From: Panopea generosa
Taxonomy: Eukaryota; Mollusca; Bivalvia; Adapedonta; Hiatellidae
DNA length: 64,000 nucleotides
Assembly (NCBI GenBank): GCA_029582155.1
Contig: CM055899.1
Span: forward strand, 54,889,853 to 54,953,852
Reading direction: 5' to 3'
Position numbers and translations under genes: made by a program. Under the pieces are notes generated by a model. That model ran no database searches. It saw nothing but the letters and a program-made list of their open reading frames with translations, and was not told the origin of the DNA. Positions 48,669 through 61,265 of the stretch are shown in pieces (positions within the stretch are counted from its first letter, which is position 1; every line of letters begins with the position of its first letter).

Positions 48669-49212
48669 TAAATGGCTTTTATTTGTATTTTGATAATAAA
48701 TGTTAGATACCATTTCGTTTTCACACCTAAGTTTTGGCATTAACCTCTTCTTTTTATTGGATAATCGCACCAGCATACAATTATAACATTGTGAAAGTTT
48801 GCTATATTAATTTCGCAATATTTTGGAAGAGTAATGCCAATACATTGGTACGCTTCATTCTGCAATCTTAGGTCCTACCACAAAAGTATATAGGCGTTTT
48901 TCACGTGACGTCACCTGAAGTTTGACACTGAGGCATTGTGAAATCACATATAAGGAAAGCTAAACACAACGCTGCCCACAAAACATATCGCATTTTTCCA
49001 CCCACTTATTCCGCTGAAGAAAACAATGTTTATGTGTTAAGTCCTTCAATTCATAATCGTTTTTGCGTTTAATAGTCTTCCTTGAAGTTCGATGTTCACT
49101 AATGCACTGTATATCTATCTAAAAACTGTTTACGTAAATTAGTGTATATACATAACAGTTTCAGTAGAGAGCAGTCACAAACGACACTATAAAATTTTCG
49201 CGAGAACTAGAA

Positions 49213-49273
49213 CGGAAGTGCTTTTATGACGTCACCGAAAAGCTTCAACATAAAAGTGCTATCAAATGGCGGC
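49213..49273 (+). promoter_or_regulatory. Promoter-like module, right side, unit 2
   Basis: The best preserved of the four: CGGAAGTGC (49213-49221), TGACGTCA (49227-49234) and CAAATGGCGGC (about 49263-49273), the ETS, CREB and YY1 signatures typical of broadly active animal promoters. It points right, toward the 51-bp array that begins about 90 bp downstream. Confidence 0.55.
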
Positions 49274-49364
49274 GCCCATACTATTTAGGAAACGCTTGAA
49301 ATCATGATATTAAATATCGTTTTTCTCATTTGATGAATTTCGTGTCATCAATTGTGTCATCTAG

Positions 49365-51245
49365 GTACAAATCGTGTGCATAGAATGACGTTGGTCTTGT
49401 GTATTTTAGATACCAAACGTGTGGTTCTCATGTTGTTGGTGCCTGTCTTTGGGTATTTTAAGTATTAAACATGCGGTTCTCTTTTGCGGTTGTTGCCTGT
49501 CTTGTGTAATTTAAGTACCATACACGTGCTTATCATCCAGTTAAGGATTGTCGTGTATAATATAGCTATCGAACGTGCGGTTCTCATAGCGTTGGTGTTT
49601 TAATTTTGTAATTTAGGTACCAAATATGAGTTTATCATGCATATGGTGTTTGTCTTGTATACTTTAGGTACCAAAAATGTGCTTATCATGCAGGTAGCGC
49701 TTGTCTTTTGTAACTGAGGTACAAACGTTGTGTAATATAGGTACCAAATGTAAAGTTCTCAAGCAGTTGGTGATTGTCTTGTGTAATTAAGATACCAAAC
49801 GTGTGGATCTCACGCCGTTGGTGCTTTTATTTTGTAATTTAGGTACCAAATGTGTAGATCTCATGCAGTTAGTTCTTGTCTTGTGAAATTTAAATACAAA
49901 ACACGTGCTTATCATGCAAAAAGCGCTTGTCTTAAGTAATTAAGGTACCAAACGTGATATTCTCATGATGTTTAATTGTGTAATTTAGGTTCCAGATGCG
50001 TGCATATCATGCAGCTGGTGATTGCATTCAGTAATTAAGGTACCAAAAGTGTGGATCTCACACCGTTAGTGTCTGTTTTGTGTATTTTAGGTACCAACCG
50101 TGTACTTATCATACAATGTCGTTGATGCGTGTGCATATCATGCAATTGGTGATTGTCTCGTGTAGTTTAGGTACCAAACGTGTGGATCTCATGTCGTTAG
50201 TACTTGTCCTGTGTAATTTAGTTACCAAACGCGTTGTTCTCATGCCGTTGGTGCTTGACGTGTGTAATTTACGTACTTAACGTGTGGTTCTCATTCTGTT
50301 TGTTAGTTATTTGTGTATTTTAGGTATCAAACGTGTGCTTATCTTGCAAGTTGTGCTTGACTTATTAATGTAGATACCAAACGTGTGGGTCTCATTCAGT
50401 TGGTGCTTTTATGGTGTAGTGTAGGTACCAAATGTGTAGTTCTCAAATAGTTTGTTCTTCTCTTGTGTAATTTAAGTACCAAACACGTGCTTATCATGCA
50501 GATTGCGCTTGTCTTATGAAATAAAAGTACCAAACGTTTGATTATCATGTCATTGGTGCGTGTGCATATCATGCAGTTGGTGATTGTCTCATGTAGTATA
50601 GGTACCAAACGTGTGGATCTCACGTCGTTGATGCCTGTCTTGTGTATTTTAGGTACCAAACGTGTGCTTAGCATGCAGTTTGTGCTTGTCTTATGTAATT
50701 TAGGTACCAAACGTGTGGTTCTCATTCCGTTGGTACTTTTATTGAACAATTTATGTACCAAATGTGTGGTTATCAAGTAGTTGGTTCTTGTCTTGTGTAA
50801 TTTAAGTACCAAACACGTGCTTATCATGTAGATAGCGCTTGTCTTATGTAATAAATGTACCATACGTTTGGTTCTCATGACATTGATGCGTGTGCATATC
50901 ATGCAGTTGGTTTATGTCTCGTGTAATTTAGAAACCAAATGTGTGCTTATCATGCATTTTGTGCTTGTCTTATGTAATAAAGGCACGAAACGTGTGATTC
51001 TCATGTCGTTGGTGCCTGTCTTGTGTATTTTATGTACCAAATGTGTGCTAATCATGCAGTTGGTGGGTGTCTTGTGTAATGTAGGTACCAAACGTTTGTT
51101 TCTAATTCCGTTGGTGCTTTTATTATGTAATTGAGGTACCAAATGAGTGGTTCTCATGTAGTTGGTTCTTGTCTTGTGTAATGTAGGTACAAAACACGTG
51201 TTTGTCATGCAGGTAGAGCTTGTCTTATGTAATTAAGGTACGAAA
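49365..51245. repeat. 51-bp satellite array, unit 2
   Basis: Same unit as 33345-35490, about 37 units, more regular than unit 1. The 168-codon minus frame at 50396-50902 is a 17-residue repeat (LVPKLHKTSTN type) and is rejected as a gene. Confidence 0.95.
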
Positions 51246-51753
51246 GATAAATTTGATTTCTCTTGCAGTTTCGATGTATACAGATGTGTACAAATTCTCA
51301 TATCTGATATAAAAGTATATGTTCATAAGGTACATTGTTTCTTTTTTGTGCTTAATCATTAAATCACTGAGATGGTCAATGATAACAAACTGTGCGCACA
51401 TTGTTATATATGGTTTACTTGTTTTTCTCACTTGAACATGTTCTTTGTGTGAAATTGAAGCTAGGGATTGCTTGTGAGCTCAATAATAATGACAATGAAC
51501 TGTTGGCTGTATTGAAAATAAATATTTAGAAAATAAAAGCGTTTTGTGGTCGGATTCAGTAACAATTTGGGATTTAAGAATTGTCGATAATATGTTCGTA
51601 TGTTTGTCAGCCCCATCGAAAATATAGCACAATCATCTTCAGGTATTGTACACATCTGTAATAAAGTATAAGAGTCGTGATTTTTGTTTAATGTTACCAG
51701 TACGTATCTGAGCTTGTAAGAAACGATCTACACTGATATAACAATTTGAAGAA

Positions 51754-52560
51754 GGGGGACTTAAAATGCTGGACTTGGAAAAATTCATATTTTCTCTTAA
51801 AGCAAGTTGGACCAAGCGAATAACGAACAATAGCACATGTTCGTGGAAAGAAATATATCTAAATGTGTAGTTTGGAACAATAAACAACAATAAAGGTTTT
51901 ATAAAGGATGGTTTTGACAAAGGGGTAAAATATTTTGAACATATATATGATTATAGATTGAAAACGTTTTACACTTTCGACTACTTTTCATACTTATATG
52001 ATATAACAAGCACATATTATCTCAAGTATTTATCACGTATATCGTTTATTGCAAAACACTTTAAATCTAAATTATAAAATTACCAACTTCATAAGTAGCC
52101 TACCTACATAAACACACAACAACAAAAATGCGAAAAAGAATTTCAAGATGCAATTGTTGACTGAAAATATAGTTATAGAGTATAGCATTAAAATGTATAA
52201 TTTCCAATTAACTATGCAATTTTCAATATAAATATATAGTGAGAATAGTTACTAGAAATGTGATTTATGTGTTATGGATATAGAAACCGTGAACCAGTTA
52301 TTTTGGAAATGTGTTCATATACAAACATTCTGGTCAAGTTTACAAATACTTTTGCGTATATTTCTCATTGAATTTAGTTAACATACATGTAACTTTAGGA
52401 TACTCAGCTAATTATACAAACACAGCTGTGATTATTTGTATAATAGTATCAGCAAAATATTATATTTACTTAAACAAATGTAGAAAATGTACTAGTTATA
52501 CTTATTTAAATGTATTGAAATTAATAAAAAATGCATTTACATAATGGAAAATGATGATTT
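51754..52560 (+). pseudogene. LINE reverse-transcriptase C-terminal remnant, unit 2
   Basis: The same GGLKMLDLEKF and SLKASWTKR start, followed by a middle section missing from unit 1: NNNKGFIKDGFDKGVKYFEH and TFYTFDYFSYLYDI, matching the W-x-x-x-GI-x-x-x-D-L region of LINE ORF2 proteins. The zinc knuckle (52260-52330) has lost its His (CAT to CAG). The tail is IVSAKYYIYLNKCRK. Several stops and frameshifts make it dead. Confidence 0.7.
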
Positions 52561-52617
52561 TTAATTAAATTCATTTTGATATATTTATATTGTTTATGGG
52601 ATGGCTGGTATATCTCT

Positions 52618-52619
<2 letters not shown>

Positions 52620-52658
<39 letters not shown>
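52620..52658. repeat. TCTG microsatellite, unit 2
   Basis: Only about 39 bp of pure TCTG at the position that holds about 224 bp in unit 1. Confidence 0.95.
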
Positions 52659-53599
52659 ATTTATTATTTTCACAATACAAATACATTTTATTATGTTTTA
52701 TTAAAAATGTATGTATATGCTGTATGTGAAAATGTAACTAAACCGGTATCCATAATTATGGTAACTCAAATTTAAAAAAAAATCTGTGCTTGTAAGAAGG
52801 ACTGCAAAATCGAGAAATATTGGGATCCTTACTGTATAGAAATATGTCCAGGTCCATTAATATTGTCGTTAAAAATCATGAGGAAAATCTATTTGAACGT
52901 TCTTAGTGTATTTAAATTCATGTTATATATAACAGAAAATTGTGCATTTAATTTGATTGTTCATACGGAAAGTATGCCCCCTGCACCAATATAGAATTCA
53001 TCGCCAAGTTTGATAATTCTATATAACAAATAATCAAGATATTACAATTTTAATAAAATATCGTCCTGTTTTGTGAATATATGAAGTAATGTCGAGCTTT
53101 TCGTTTAATGTTAGCAGTACGTATCTGGGCTAGTTAGAAACACAGTGAAAAATATATCAATATTGGAATATTTAGAAAGATATTTCAAGGTTTATATATG
53201 TTGTCATTCAAACCATCAAGAGATATACAAATAACTCCTGAAGAATACTTCGCACTGCTAAAAGCAGTAAACCAATGTGCTTTGTTCATCACATTGGTCT
53301 ACTTTATGGTGGTTTGAAAATCGCATTGCCATTTGTAAGTTAATCCGTACATTCCTATGACTGTGTCCTGTCTTTAACAGTAATTGCATATTGCAGTTTC
53401 AGTATAACCTTGCAGTTTATTACCACAAAATATAAACACCATTATCCGTAGCTTGAAGTTCAAGGACACACAACTCCAAAAAGAAATATATTGCAAGTGC
53501 GTTTCGCCAAAACAACATATATGTAGTATTAAAATTGTTATATATATATATTTACATGACACGGTACTGTTTAACGATTTAACTATATTTACTTTTCAG

Positions 53600-53623
53600 A
53601 ATCGATGATAAAAAAGTTTACGG
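53600..53623 (+). other. Micro-exon-like cassette, c1 of unit 2
   Basis: 24 nt between TTACTTTTCAG and GTAAGA; phase 0 has stops, while another phase gives IDDKKVY. Confidence 0.3.
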
Positions 53624-54069
53624 GTAAGACTTGTTTTGTATTTACATAAACATCACATAATTAACTGAGCTCGAAATTGGGGAAGTTACGTTGAATTGAA
53701 ATTGTATCATGAAAGATGGATATTGGTGTGTCAGTTGTATATATAGTACGGTATTGTGGATCTGGAATAAACGACAATACATTAAATTTAATAATAACAA
53801 CATATCAGGGGCAGGTTGTTCAAAGAAGAGTTAACTTTAATGCTATGTTAAGCTAACGCTACACCAAATCCCTTTAACTAGCGTAAGTTAACGCTAGCTT
53901 AAAAAGTGTTGTTCAAAATAATTTAATGCTGTCGTTAAAATTTAATTCAAACGTTAAGACTTCATGTCACAAATTAACGTTATCGTTAAATGTTAACGCC
54001 AACGTTTAATTAAGTAATTTTGCACTTCTCAAAATGCATTGTAATTATATCTCACTTCCTTCAACAACA

Positions 54070-56243
54070 ATGGCCGAGCTATAACTGCTACAACTTCTGC
54101 ATCATCTTCTTATAAAAAGAAAAAATATCTCCAAACTACACCAGAGATGAAGTTCTTAGGTTAGAGGAACTAGCGACAAGGAAAGAAAACCTGGATCTGC
54201 TATTAACAAAATATTCCTCTACTATGACCAAAAGGCAGAAGAACGAACTTCGGGAAGCTATAGCAGTGGAGGTTTCTGCTGTTGGTGTTTTCACTCGAAC
54301 TTCTGCAGAATGTTCCAACAAGTAGCAAAATTTGAAGAGGGAGACAAAGGAAGCACATAGAGAGGACACAATGGAGATGAGAAAGACGGGTGTGGTCCAA
54401 AGAAGAGTATTCTATCTGAACAACATGCCAGAATCATTGACGTCTTTGGAGAGACATCCTCGTTTTTGGAATTACTGGTGGCACAGGCAGTGGTGAACTG
54501 GGTATGTGTTAAACTAGAGATATAACAACTTAAACATGATATCTTCTGTTAAGTATATTTAAAGAGTCATTCATGGAACAGTGCTGCAATCGGACATTCA
54601 AACTCGAATAAAAATAGGATTGGGTGGGTGGCGGGGATGGTATCGTATAGCTCTATTGTTATTAAAAAGATGTTTATCTTTCAAATATATCTTTTGAATA
54701 TTTCAGCGTTTCATTAGTTTTTATAAAAATTATGTGTTTTTCTAACGCTTTTAATGTTGTCGAAATGAGTCTTCCGAAAAAATGGATTGTTGCTATAAAT
54801 AGGAATTCCGTCTGAATAAAAAATGTGCGTCGGTTGTCCTGTCTATATCTAAAACTTCGTATGCATACATTTAACAAGTGAAACTTACTTGGTAGAAAAC
54901 TTACTGACTGTGAAGTTCTCTAATATCAGCAACATTATAATTTGAAAATATTTGCTCCTGTACGCAGAGAGTTTCTGCCATGTCGCTTATATCAACTAAT
55001 TGTTTTTGGATATAGTCGATTTTTTTACTGTTACTCGAGTATCAATTTATTACTATAGTCAATACTGGATTAAGTTTACATTGAAGAAGATAGACGTTTT
55101 CTTTTCATTGAGTCGATTTTAAAGTTGAAATCTACTAACAAAAAAAAAGTAAAAAAAATAGTTTCTTTTGATCAGTTGTTATTGCATTGAGAATATAGAG
55201 CATTATATTGTGGTAACGTCAATTATTTTTGTCTGTCACTTTAGGGAAGGGGGTCATTGTATCATTGAATTAAGATAATCTATTGTTCCATCATTCATAT
55301 AAGTATTTTTGTTTAAAATGGAAAAAGCTTCATCTCGAAATAGCCAACAGAGAAAGCAGAAGAATGTGTGTTGGCTTCACTAGATATAACACAGCCTGGA
55401 CCATATGTCAAAACTACTGCCTTCAAAATGAAGTTAAATGAGCACAAGTATATCACATTTCTTTTATTTTAACTACTGTGCTATAAAATCAAACTAATTT
55501 GCATAAGAGGGGTATTAAGAGGGGTCAGCTAGCGTATCTCGACCCCGCCCCGGGATTTTAAAGCGTTGTTTAATCCCCACTCCCATCCCATCAGTTGAAC
55601 AACCACTGCCTCAAAAAAAATCCTTGATCCGCATATAAAAACCCTATAAAAAAGTATTAACAGCTACAATCTAGCAAATAAGGATATAAGAGGAGAAAAC
55701 AGATTAAAAAATGAGTGACGTTCTAATTCTCACCAAATTCATTACCATTAATGTTGTCGTTGTTTGTTAATTATTAAAATATTTATTTGGTGGGCTCCGA
55801 CCTAGGTAGGCAGCTATTTTTTGTTAAAATTTTGCATCTATTATAGTCATTTTAAAGAAAAATCATGAAATCATGAAAAAAACGCTTTGGGATAGGAGCA
55901 CGGCAAACAATTTATTTTTTTCAGTACGGCCTGATATATTGGGTGTCTTAAAGAATCAGATTTTAGCACGGCTTGTTCATATTCCTAATTGATTCTGTTC
56001 CGTTTTCAGAAAAACAAAGGAAAAAAAATCCCAGGATGATTTGGCGGCTGTTCAAATGAGATATGTTGAAGGCGAAATAGCAAACCAGGCACTCAAAACC
56101 GTAAATCTCAAGCTACAGATAAAGCTTTTGAGGCGTATCATAAGAATGAAAAAGACGAAACATTATCTGCGCAGGAGCTGTTTGCGTTATTGCCCTTTCT
56201 ATCGCAGCAAACCGTTTTTCATTCCTCACTACATGTTTTGATA
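54070..56243 (+). pseudogene. Harbinger Myb/SANT-like DNA-binding protein gene, unit 2
   Basis: Same exon structure: 54070-54501, 55351-55447 and 56010-56243. The conserved Trp of NKWQNLK is TAG here (intact in unit 1), adding a private stop. The LLEAYHK-type frameshift in exon 3 is shared with unit 1. Exon 3 keeps VQMRYVEGEIANQAL unchanged. Confidence 0.75.
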
Positions 56244-56429
56244 ATAAAAAAAAAATATTTTTTAAAATTATACATTTCATATATCGAATAAATGCACTGA
56301 TATATTTACTCTTGTTTGTGTTTAAAAAAATCCATAACACTTAAGAAAAATGCAAAAATACAAAGATGAATATTCCATCGGATCCCACTTTTGTGTTATT
56401 ACTTTATTTTTTTCTTTTTATCATTATTG

Positions 56430-57025
56430 TTATGCACTCCACCCCCACACAAAGTTTTGGGGGTTGCATAAAGTTATCGCAGCGTCCGTCTACCTGTCCG
56501 TCCTTCCGTCCGATATTTCATGTCCGGCCTGTAACTTTGTCATGCAAAAATGGATTTTATCAATACTTGCTTCAAATGATTTATTTTAATGTAAAAAAAA
56601 AATGTGTCTAGTCTGAAACATCAGTCCATGACTCTCGATATTCACAGATTCATTGCTACCTATAATAAAGTATATCGTTATTTTTACAGACCATTTGGGG
56701 GTCATGCGACACTTACTAGTGACATTTCTTTTTTTCGTGATTATTTTATGTCCCCTCCTCCAAAATTTAGTGGCATATAGTATTCGCAGCGTCCATCCGT
56801 CTGTTCGTCCTTCCGTCCAGTACTTCGTGTCTGGCCTGTATCTTTGTCATGCATTGATGGATTTTGTTAATACTTGCTAAAAATGATCACCAAAACATGA
56901 CGACGTGTCGCGAGTAAGATCCACACCCGCATATCAAAGGTCAAGGTCACACATTGAGTTTGTTTGACAACACTTTGAGTCTGTGTTAGATATCGTGTCC
57001 GGCCTGAAACTTTGTCATGCATAGA
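56430..57025 (+). mobile_element. Mollusc-type dispersed repeat, longer copy, unit 2
   Basis: Three internal units carry the GGCCTG...CTTTGTCATGCA motif (near 56525, 56832 and 57000), with CGACGTGTCGCGAGTAAGAT and TCAAGGTCACAC in between. Unit 1 keeps only the first. Confidence 0.6.
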
Positions 57026-57534
57026 TTAATATGTAAATACTTCCTATTTCTCTTATCATGCATTTAAACATAATAATATGGCATATGTATTGGGAAATAT
57101 TTAGGTAACTGCTTTACATAATATATACTATTTCTATTTTTATGTTAGTTCATTTCAAGTAAATTATTGTTACTGTTCAATGATCATTTGTTTTATGTGA
57201 ATTTTATATTTTAAAGAGGGCCTTGTGGTAGGTAGACAAGTATGGTATGGGGTGGGGTTATCAAATTCGTATCATTATTATCATATGCCATTGTTTTCTG
57301 ACTAATTAAAAGGAAACTGCTTGTAGCGTGTATATAGTAATAAAATAAGAAACTATTCACTACTTTCATTACTGACAGGTTTGTCATTACCATCAGCGGC
57401 ACCGCTAAATATTAACGCAAGAAACGTGTTGTTCATGAAGAAAATGCTGGATACTGAATAACAATCATGACATTTCTATTTTAAGACTTGCATAAGTGAA
57501 AAAGGCAAGTACAAGTTACTGTTTAGAAACTAAC

Positions 57535-58064
57535 CCTCATGGTCGCACATCGCCTAAATGTTGATACTATGGTAACATTTTCGGTTCACAAACGGCACCT
57601 CGTCATCTGATGGAGCTTGTATCCGCACATGTGTTCCGTCTATACAACCAACAATGTTGGATAAACCTCTCTTCATATTAAAAGATCTCTTAATAACCTT
57701 CTTCTGTTCCTCTGACGGCCGTGATCATGTTTTATTATGTCCTTAAAATGTTTCAACAGGGCGTAAGTGACAGCCTCCACAGCCCTACTAATTAGTGGTA
57801 TCCCATTGTATCCCCGATAACCTCTAAGACATTTCCAGAAGCGTAAAATCTTAGTGCCATAATAAATTGATGCCTCACAGACAGGGCAAAGACGCGTAAT
57901 ATTGGCCTTATCTGGTCCTCAACAAGCAAATCTTCAAAAAAATCTATACTGGCATTTCCAAATCGGTATCTGGACCGCATTTCTTCCTCAGACAGCTTTT
58001 CTAGATGTTCGCTTTTTCTGTGAACTCTTTCTTGGCGCACATTGGCAAGAAATAAAGCAGCCAT
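57535..58064 (-). pseudogene. HARBI1-type transposase pseudogene, unit 2
   Basis: Paralogue of 41181-41710 with the same frameshifts and the same in-frame TAG (57554-57556) after HSINI, so inactivation predates the macro-duplication. Private changes include FFEDLL for FVEDLL and VNRKCYHS for VNRKGYHS. The IDGTH motif is intact. The C-terminal catalytic part is absent. Confidence 0.85.
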
Positions 58065-59126
58065 CTTCAATTTCGATAACGCTGATGTTAAAATTAAATT
58101 GTGATTGAACATCACTATTAAATTCCATCATCAACGCTAGCTACTTAGCGCTCTATTAAAGTCAACGCTGTTTTGAACAACAGAGTTAACGTTAACTCTT
58201 TTTTAACACTGACGTCAAACCAAAGTTAACGTAGTATTAACTTAACGCTTCTTTGAACAACCGGCCCCAGGTAAATACTTGGCTTTGATGATGAAGCAAA
58301 GTTCGGCTTTCCCTGTGTTGCTTGAATATTTAATCGAATTTTCAATGCAGCAACATAGTTTTATGAAGAACACGAAACGCATCAAATAGATGTACCACAT
58401 CCTGTTGATAGTATAGCACAATCGGTACATGGCCGGCTCCACCTTGTCTCATGCATGCATTCATTTATATTGTTTAATCCGCATTGCCAATGTCACATAT
58501 GCCTGAAATATCTATAACCAATACGGTACTAATAGTATTCTTTATTCTCTAATAAATTTTATTAATATACTTATTAATAAATAAGTTTACTATTTACCGG
58601 AAAGGTGTAATTGATTCAACGATAAAGAGAATGATTTCATTAGCATAATGTTTTCTTATCCTTATTTTATGATTGTATATACCTTTTACCTTATATTATA
58701 CATAAAGATAAATAAAACTATGTTTAAACGTATTTCCAGCTTCGGATGAATATTTCTCACAAAAAAGCATCAAACCAATGTGCTATGTTCATCACATTGT
58801 TCTATCGAATGGTGGTTGGAAAATCGAATTGTCATGTATATTTTAATCCGCACTGTCCTTCGACTGTGTTCTGTTTGTATCATCAATTTGCACATTGCAC
58901 TTTTAATATAACCTGGAAGTTTATTACCACAACATGTCAACATTTTATTCACAACACCAATGTCATAGCGTAAAGTTCCCGATCACACAACTACCAAAAG
59001 AAATATATTATAAGTTTACGTATTTCGTCAAAAACGGCATATTTATAATTAATCTTTTAAATTGTTTTATAAATGATTTTATTTGACACGAAACCATTTC
59101 ACGATTGAATTTTATTTTATTTGCAG

Positions 59127-59147
59127 AAACGAAAAGAGCTGTGCTGG
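59127..59147 (+). other. Micro-exon-like cassette, extra copy of unit 2
   Basis: 21 nt between TTTATTTGCAG and GTAAGA; phase 0 gives KRKELCW. Confidence 0.3.
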
Positions 59148-59370
59148 GTAAGACTTATTTTTATTTACATGTACATCACATAATTAACAGAGATTCAAAT
59201 TTGGAAAATTACGTTGAATTAAAATTGCATTATGAAATATGGAATTTGGTGTAGTAAACAAACCTTTTAATGCTTCAAGCATGTGTCAGTTACGAATATG
59301 AAATGTATAGACAGTACACTAGGACCGATCTTGAATAAACGACAATACATTAAATTTAATAATAACAGAT

Positions 59371-59373
59371 CAG
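59371..59373. other. Empty Harbinger target site, unit 2 extra copy
   Basis: Same single-CAG context (GATCAGGTAAATATTGG). Confidence 0.9.
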
Positions 59374-60171
59374 GTAAATATTGGCATTAATAATGGAGCA
59401 AACTTCAGCTCTTCCGGTGTTGCTTAAATATAAGATATACCACATCCTGTTGACAGTATAGCACAATCGGTACATGGTCTCCTCCACCCTAGTCTCATCC
59501 ATGCATTCATTTATATTGTTTAATCCGCATTGCCAATGTCACATATGCCTGAAATATCTATAACTAATACGGTACTAATATTATTCTTTATTCTCTAATA
59601 AATTTTATTAATATACTTATTAATAAATAAGTTTACTATTTACCGGAAAGGTGTAATTGATTCAACGATAAAGAGAATGATTTCATTAGCATAATGTTTT
59701 CTTATCCTTATTTTATGATTGTATATACCTTTTACCTTATATTATACATAAAGATAAATAAAACTATGTTTAAACGTATTTCCAGCTTCGGATGAATATT
59801 TCTCACAAAAAAGCATCAAACCAATGTGCTATGTTCATCACATTGTCCTATCGAATGGTGGTTGGAAATCGAATTGTCATTTATATGTTAATCCGCACTG
59901 TCCTTCGACTGTGTTCTGTTTGTATCATCAATTTGCACATTGCACTTTTAATATAACCTGGAAGTTTATTACCACAACATGTCAACATTTTATTCACAAC
60001 ACCATTGTCATAGCGTAAAGTTCCCGATCACACAACTACCAAAAGAAATATATTATAAGTTTACGTATTTCGTCAAAAACGGCATATTTATAATTAATCT
60101 TTAAAATTGTTTTATAAATGTTTTTATTTGACACGAAACCGTTTCACGATTGAATTTTATTTAATTTGCAG

Positions 60172-60192
60172 CAACGAACAGAAATGAGCTGG
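60172..60192 (+). other. Micro-exon-like cassette, third full copy of unit 2
   Basis: 21 nt between TTAATTTGCAG and GTAAGA; phase 0 gives QRTEMSW. The partial copies at about 43680 and 61080 have lost the AG (TTTGCAT). Confidence 0.3.
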
Positions 60193-60415
60193 GTAAGATT
60201 TATTTTTATTTACATGTACATCACATAATTAACAGAGATTCAAATTTGGAAAATTACGTTGAACTAAAATTGCATTATGAAATATGGAATTTGGTGTAGT
60301 AAACAAACCTTTTAATGCTTCAAGCATGTGTCAGTTACGAATATGAAATGTATAGACAGTACACTAGGACCGATCTTGAATAAACGACAATACATTAAAT
60401 TTAATAATAACAGAT

Positions 60416-60418
60416 CAG
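60416..60418. other. Empty Harbinger target site, unit 2 third full copy
   Basis: Same single-CAG context (GATCAGGTAAATATTGG). Confidence 0.9.
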
Positions 60419-61265
60419 GTAAATATTGGCATTAATAATGGAGCAAACTTCAGCTCTTCCGGTGTTGCTTAAATATAAGATATACCACATCCTGTTGACA
60501 GTATAGCACAATCGGTACATGGTCTCCTCCACCCTAGTCTCATCCATGCATTCATTTATATTGTTCCATCCGCAAATTCACGGTTTATTTGAAGAACGTG
60601 TCAATATCACATATGAATAAAATATCTATATCCAATACGGTAATAATATTGTTCTTTATTCTCTAAAATAAGTTATTCATACAAGTATTAATCAATAAGT
60701 TTACTATTTACCAAAAAGGTGTAATTGATTCAACGATAAAGAGAATGATTTCATTAGTATTATGTTTTCTTATCCTTGTTTTGTGATTGTATAAATCTGT
60801 TACCTTATATTATACAGAATATGAATAAAAATATGTTTCAACGTATTTCCAGCTTCGGATGTAAACTTCGCACAAAAAAAGCATCAAACCAATGTGTTAT
60901 GTTCATCACATTTTATGAACAACACAATAGTCTATAGCTTAAAGTTCACACAACTCACAAAAACATATATATTGAATATGTATTTCGTAAAAAACAACAT
61001 ATAACTAATCTCTGATATTATTTTATAAATGTATTTATTTTACACAATATCATTTTCGATTTAATTGTATTAACTTTGCATAAGCGATGAGAAAAAATGT
61101 GGAGGGTAAGATTTGTGTTTTATTAACATGGAAATCGCGTAATGAATTGCGCTCGTAATTGGGAAAGTTACATTGAATTAAATTTGTATCATAAAATATG
61201 TAGATTGATGAAGAAAACATGCCGTCAATCATTTAGAGATTCCACTATGTGTTATTTATGAATAT

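Larger units (their letters stand above)
53809..58267. mobile_element. PIF/Harbinger DNA transposon, unit 2
   Basis: 4459 bp, same position and target duplication (CAG at 53806-53808 and 58268-58270) as in unit 1. The left terminus has a C-to-A change (GGGCAGG). Relative to unit 1 it lacks about 190 bp (unit 1 about 40040-40230), keeps about 70 bp lost in unit 1 (near 55525-55595) and has about 790 bp extra around 56630-57430. Confidence 0.92.
53236..61265. repeat. 1.05-kb sub-repeat series, unit 2 (3 full, 1 partial)
   Basis: c1 is 53236-58737 including the Harbinger; the extra chimeric copy is 58738-59783; the next is 59784-60850; the partial copy is 60851-61265. Landmark CTTCGGATG spacings are 1046 and 1067 bp. 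The extra copy starts as c2 type and ends as c1 type. Confidence 0.92.

Noticed and set aside
50396..50902. 168-codon minus-strand frame and relatives at 33468-33810 and 50080-51208
   Set aside because: 17-residue periodicity from the 51-bp satellite, on both strands, with no start, domain or selection signal.
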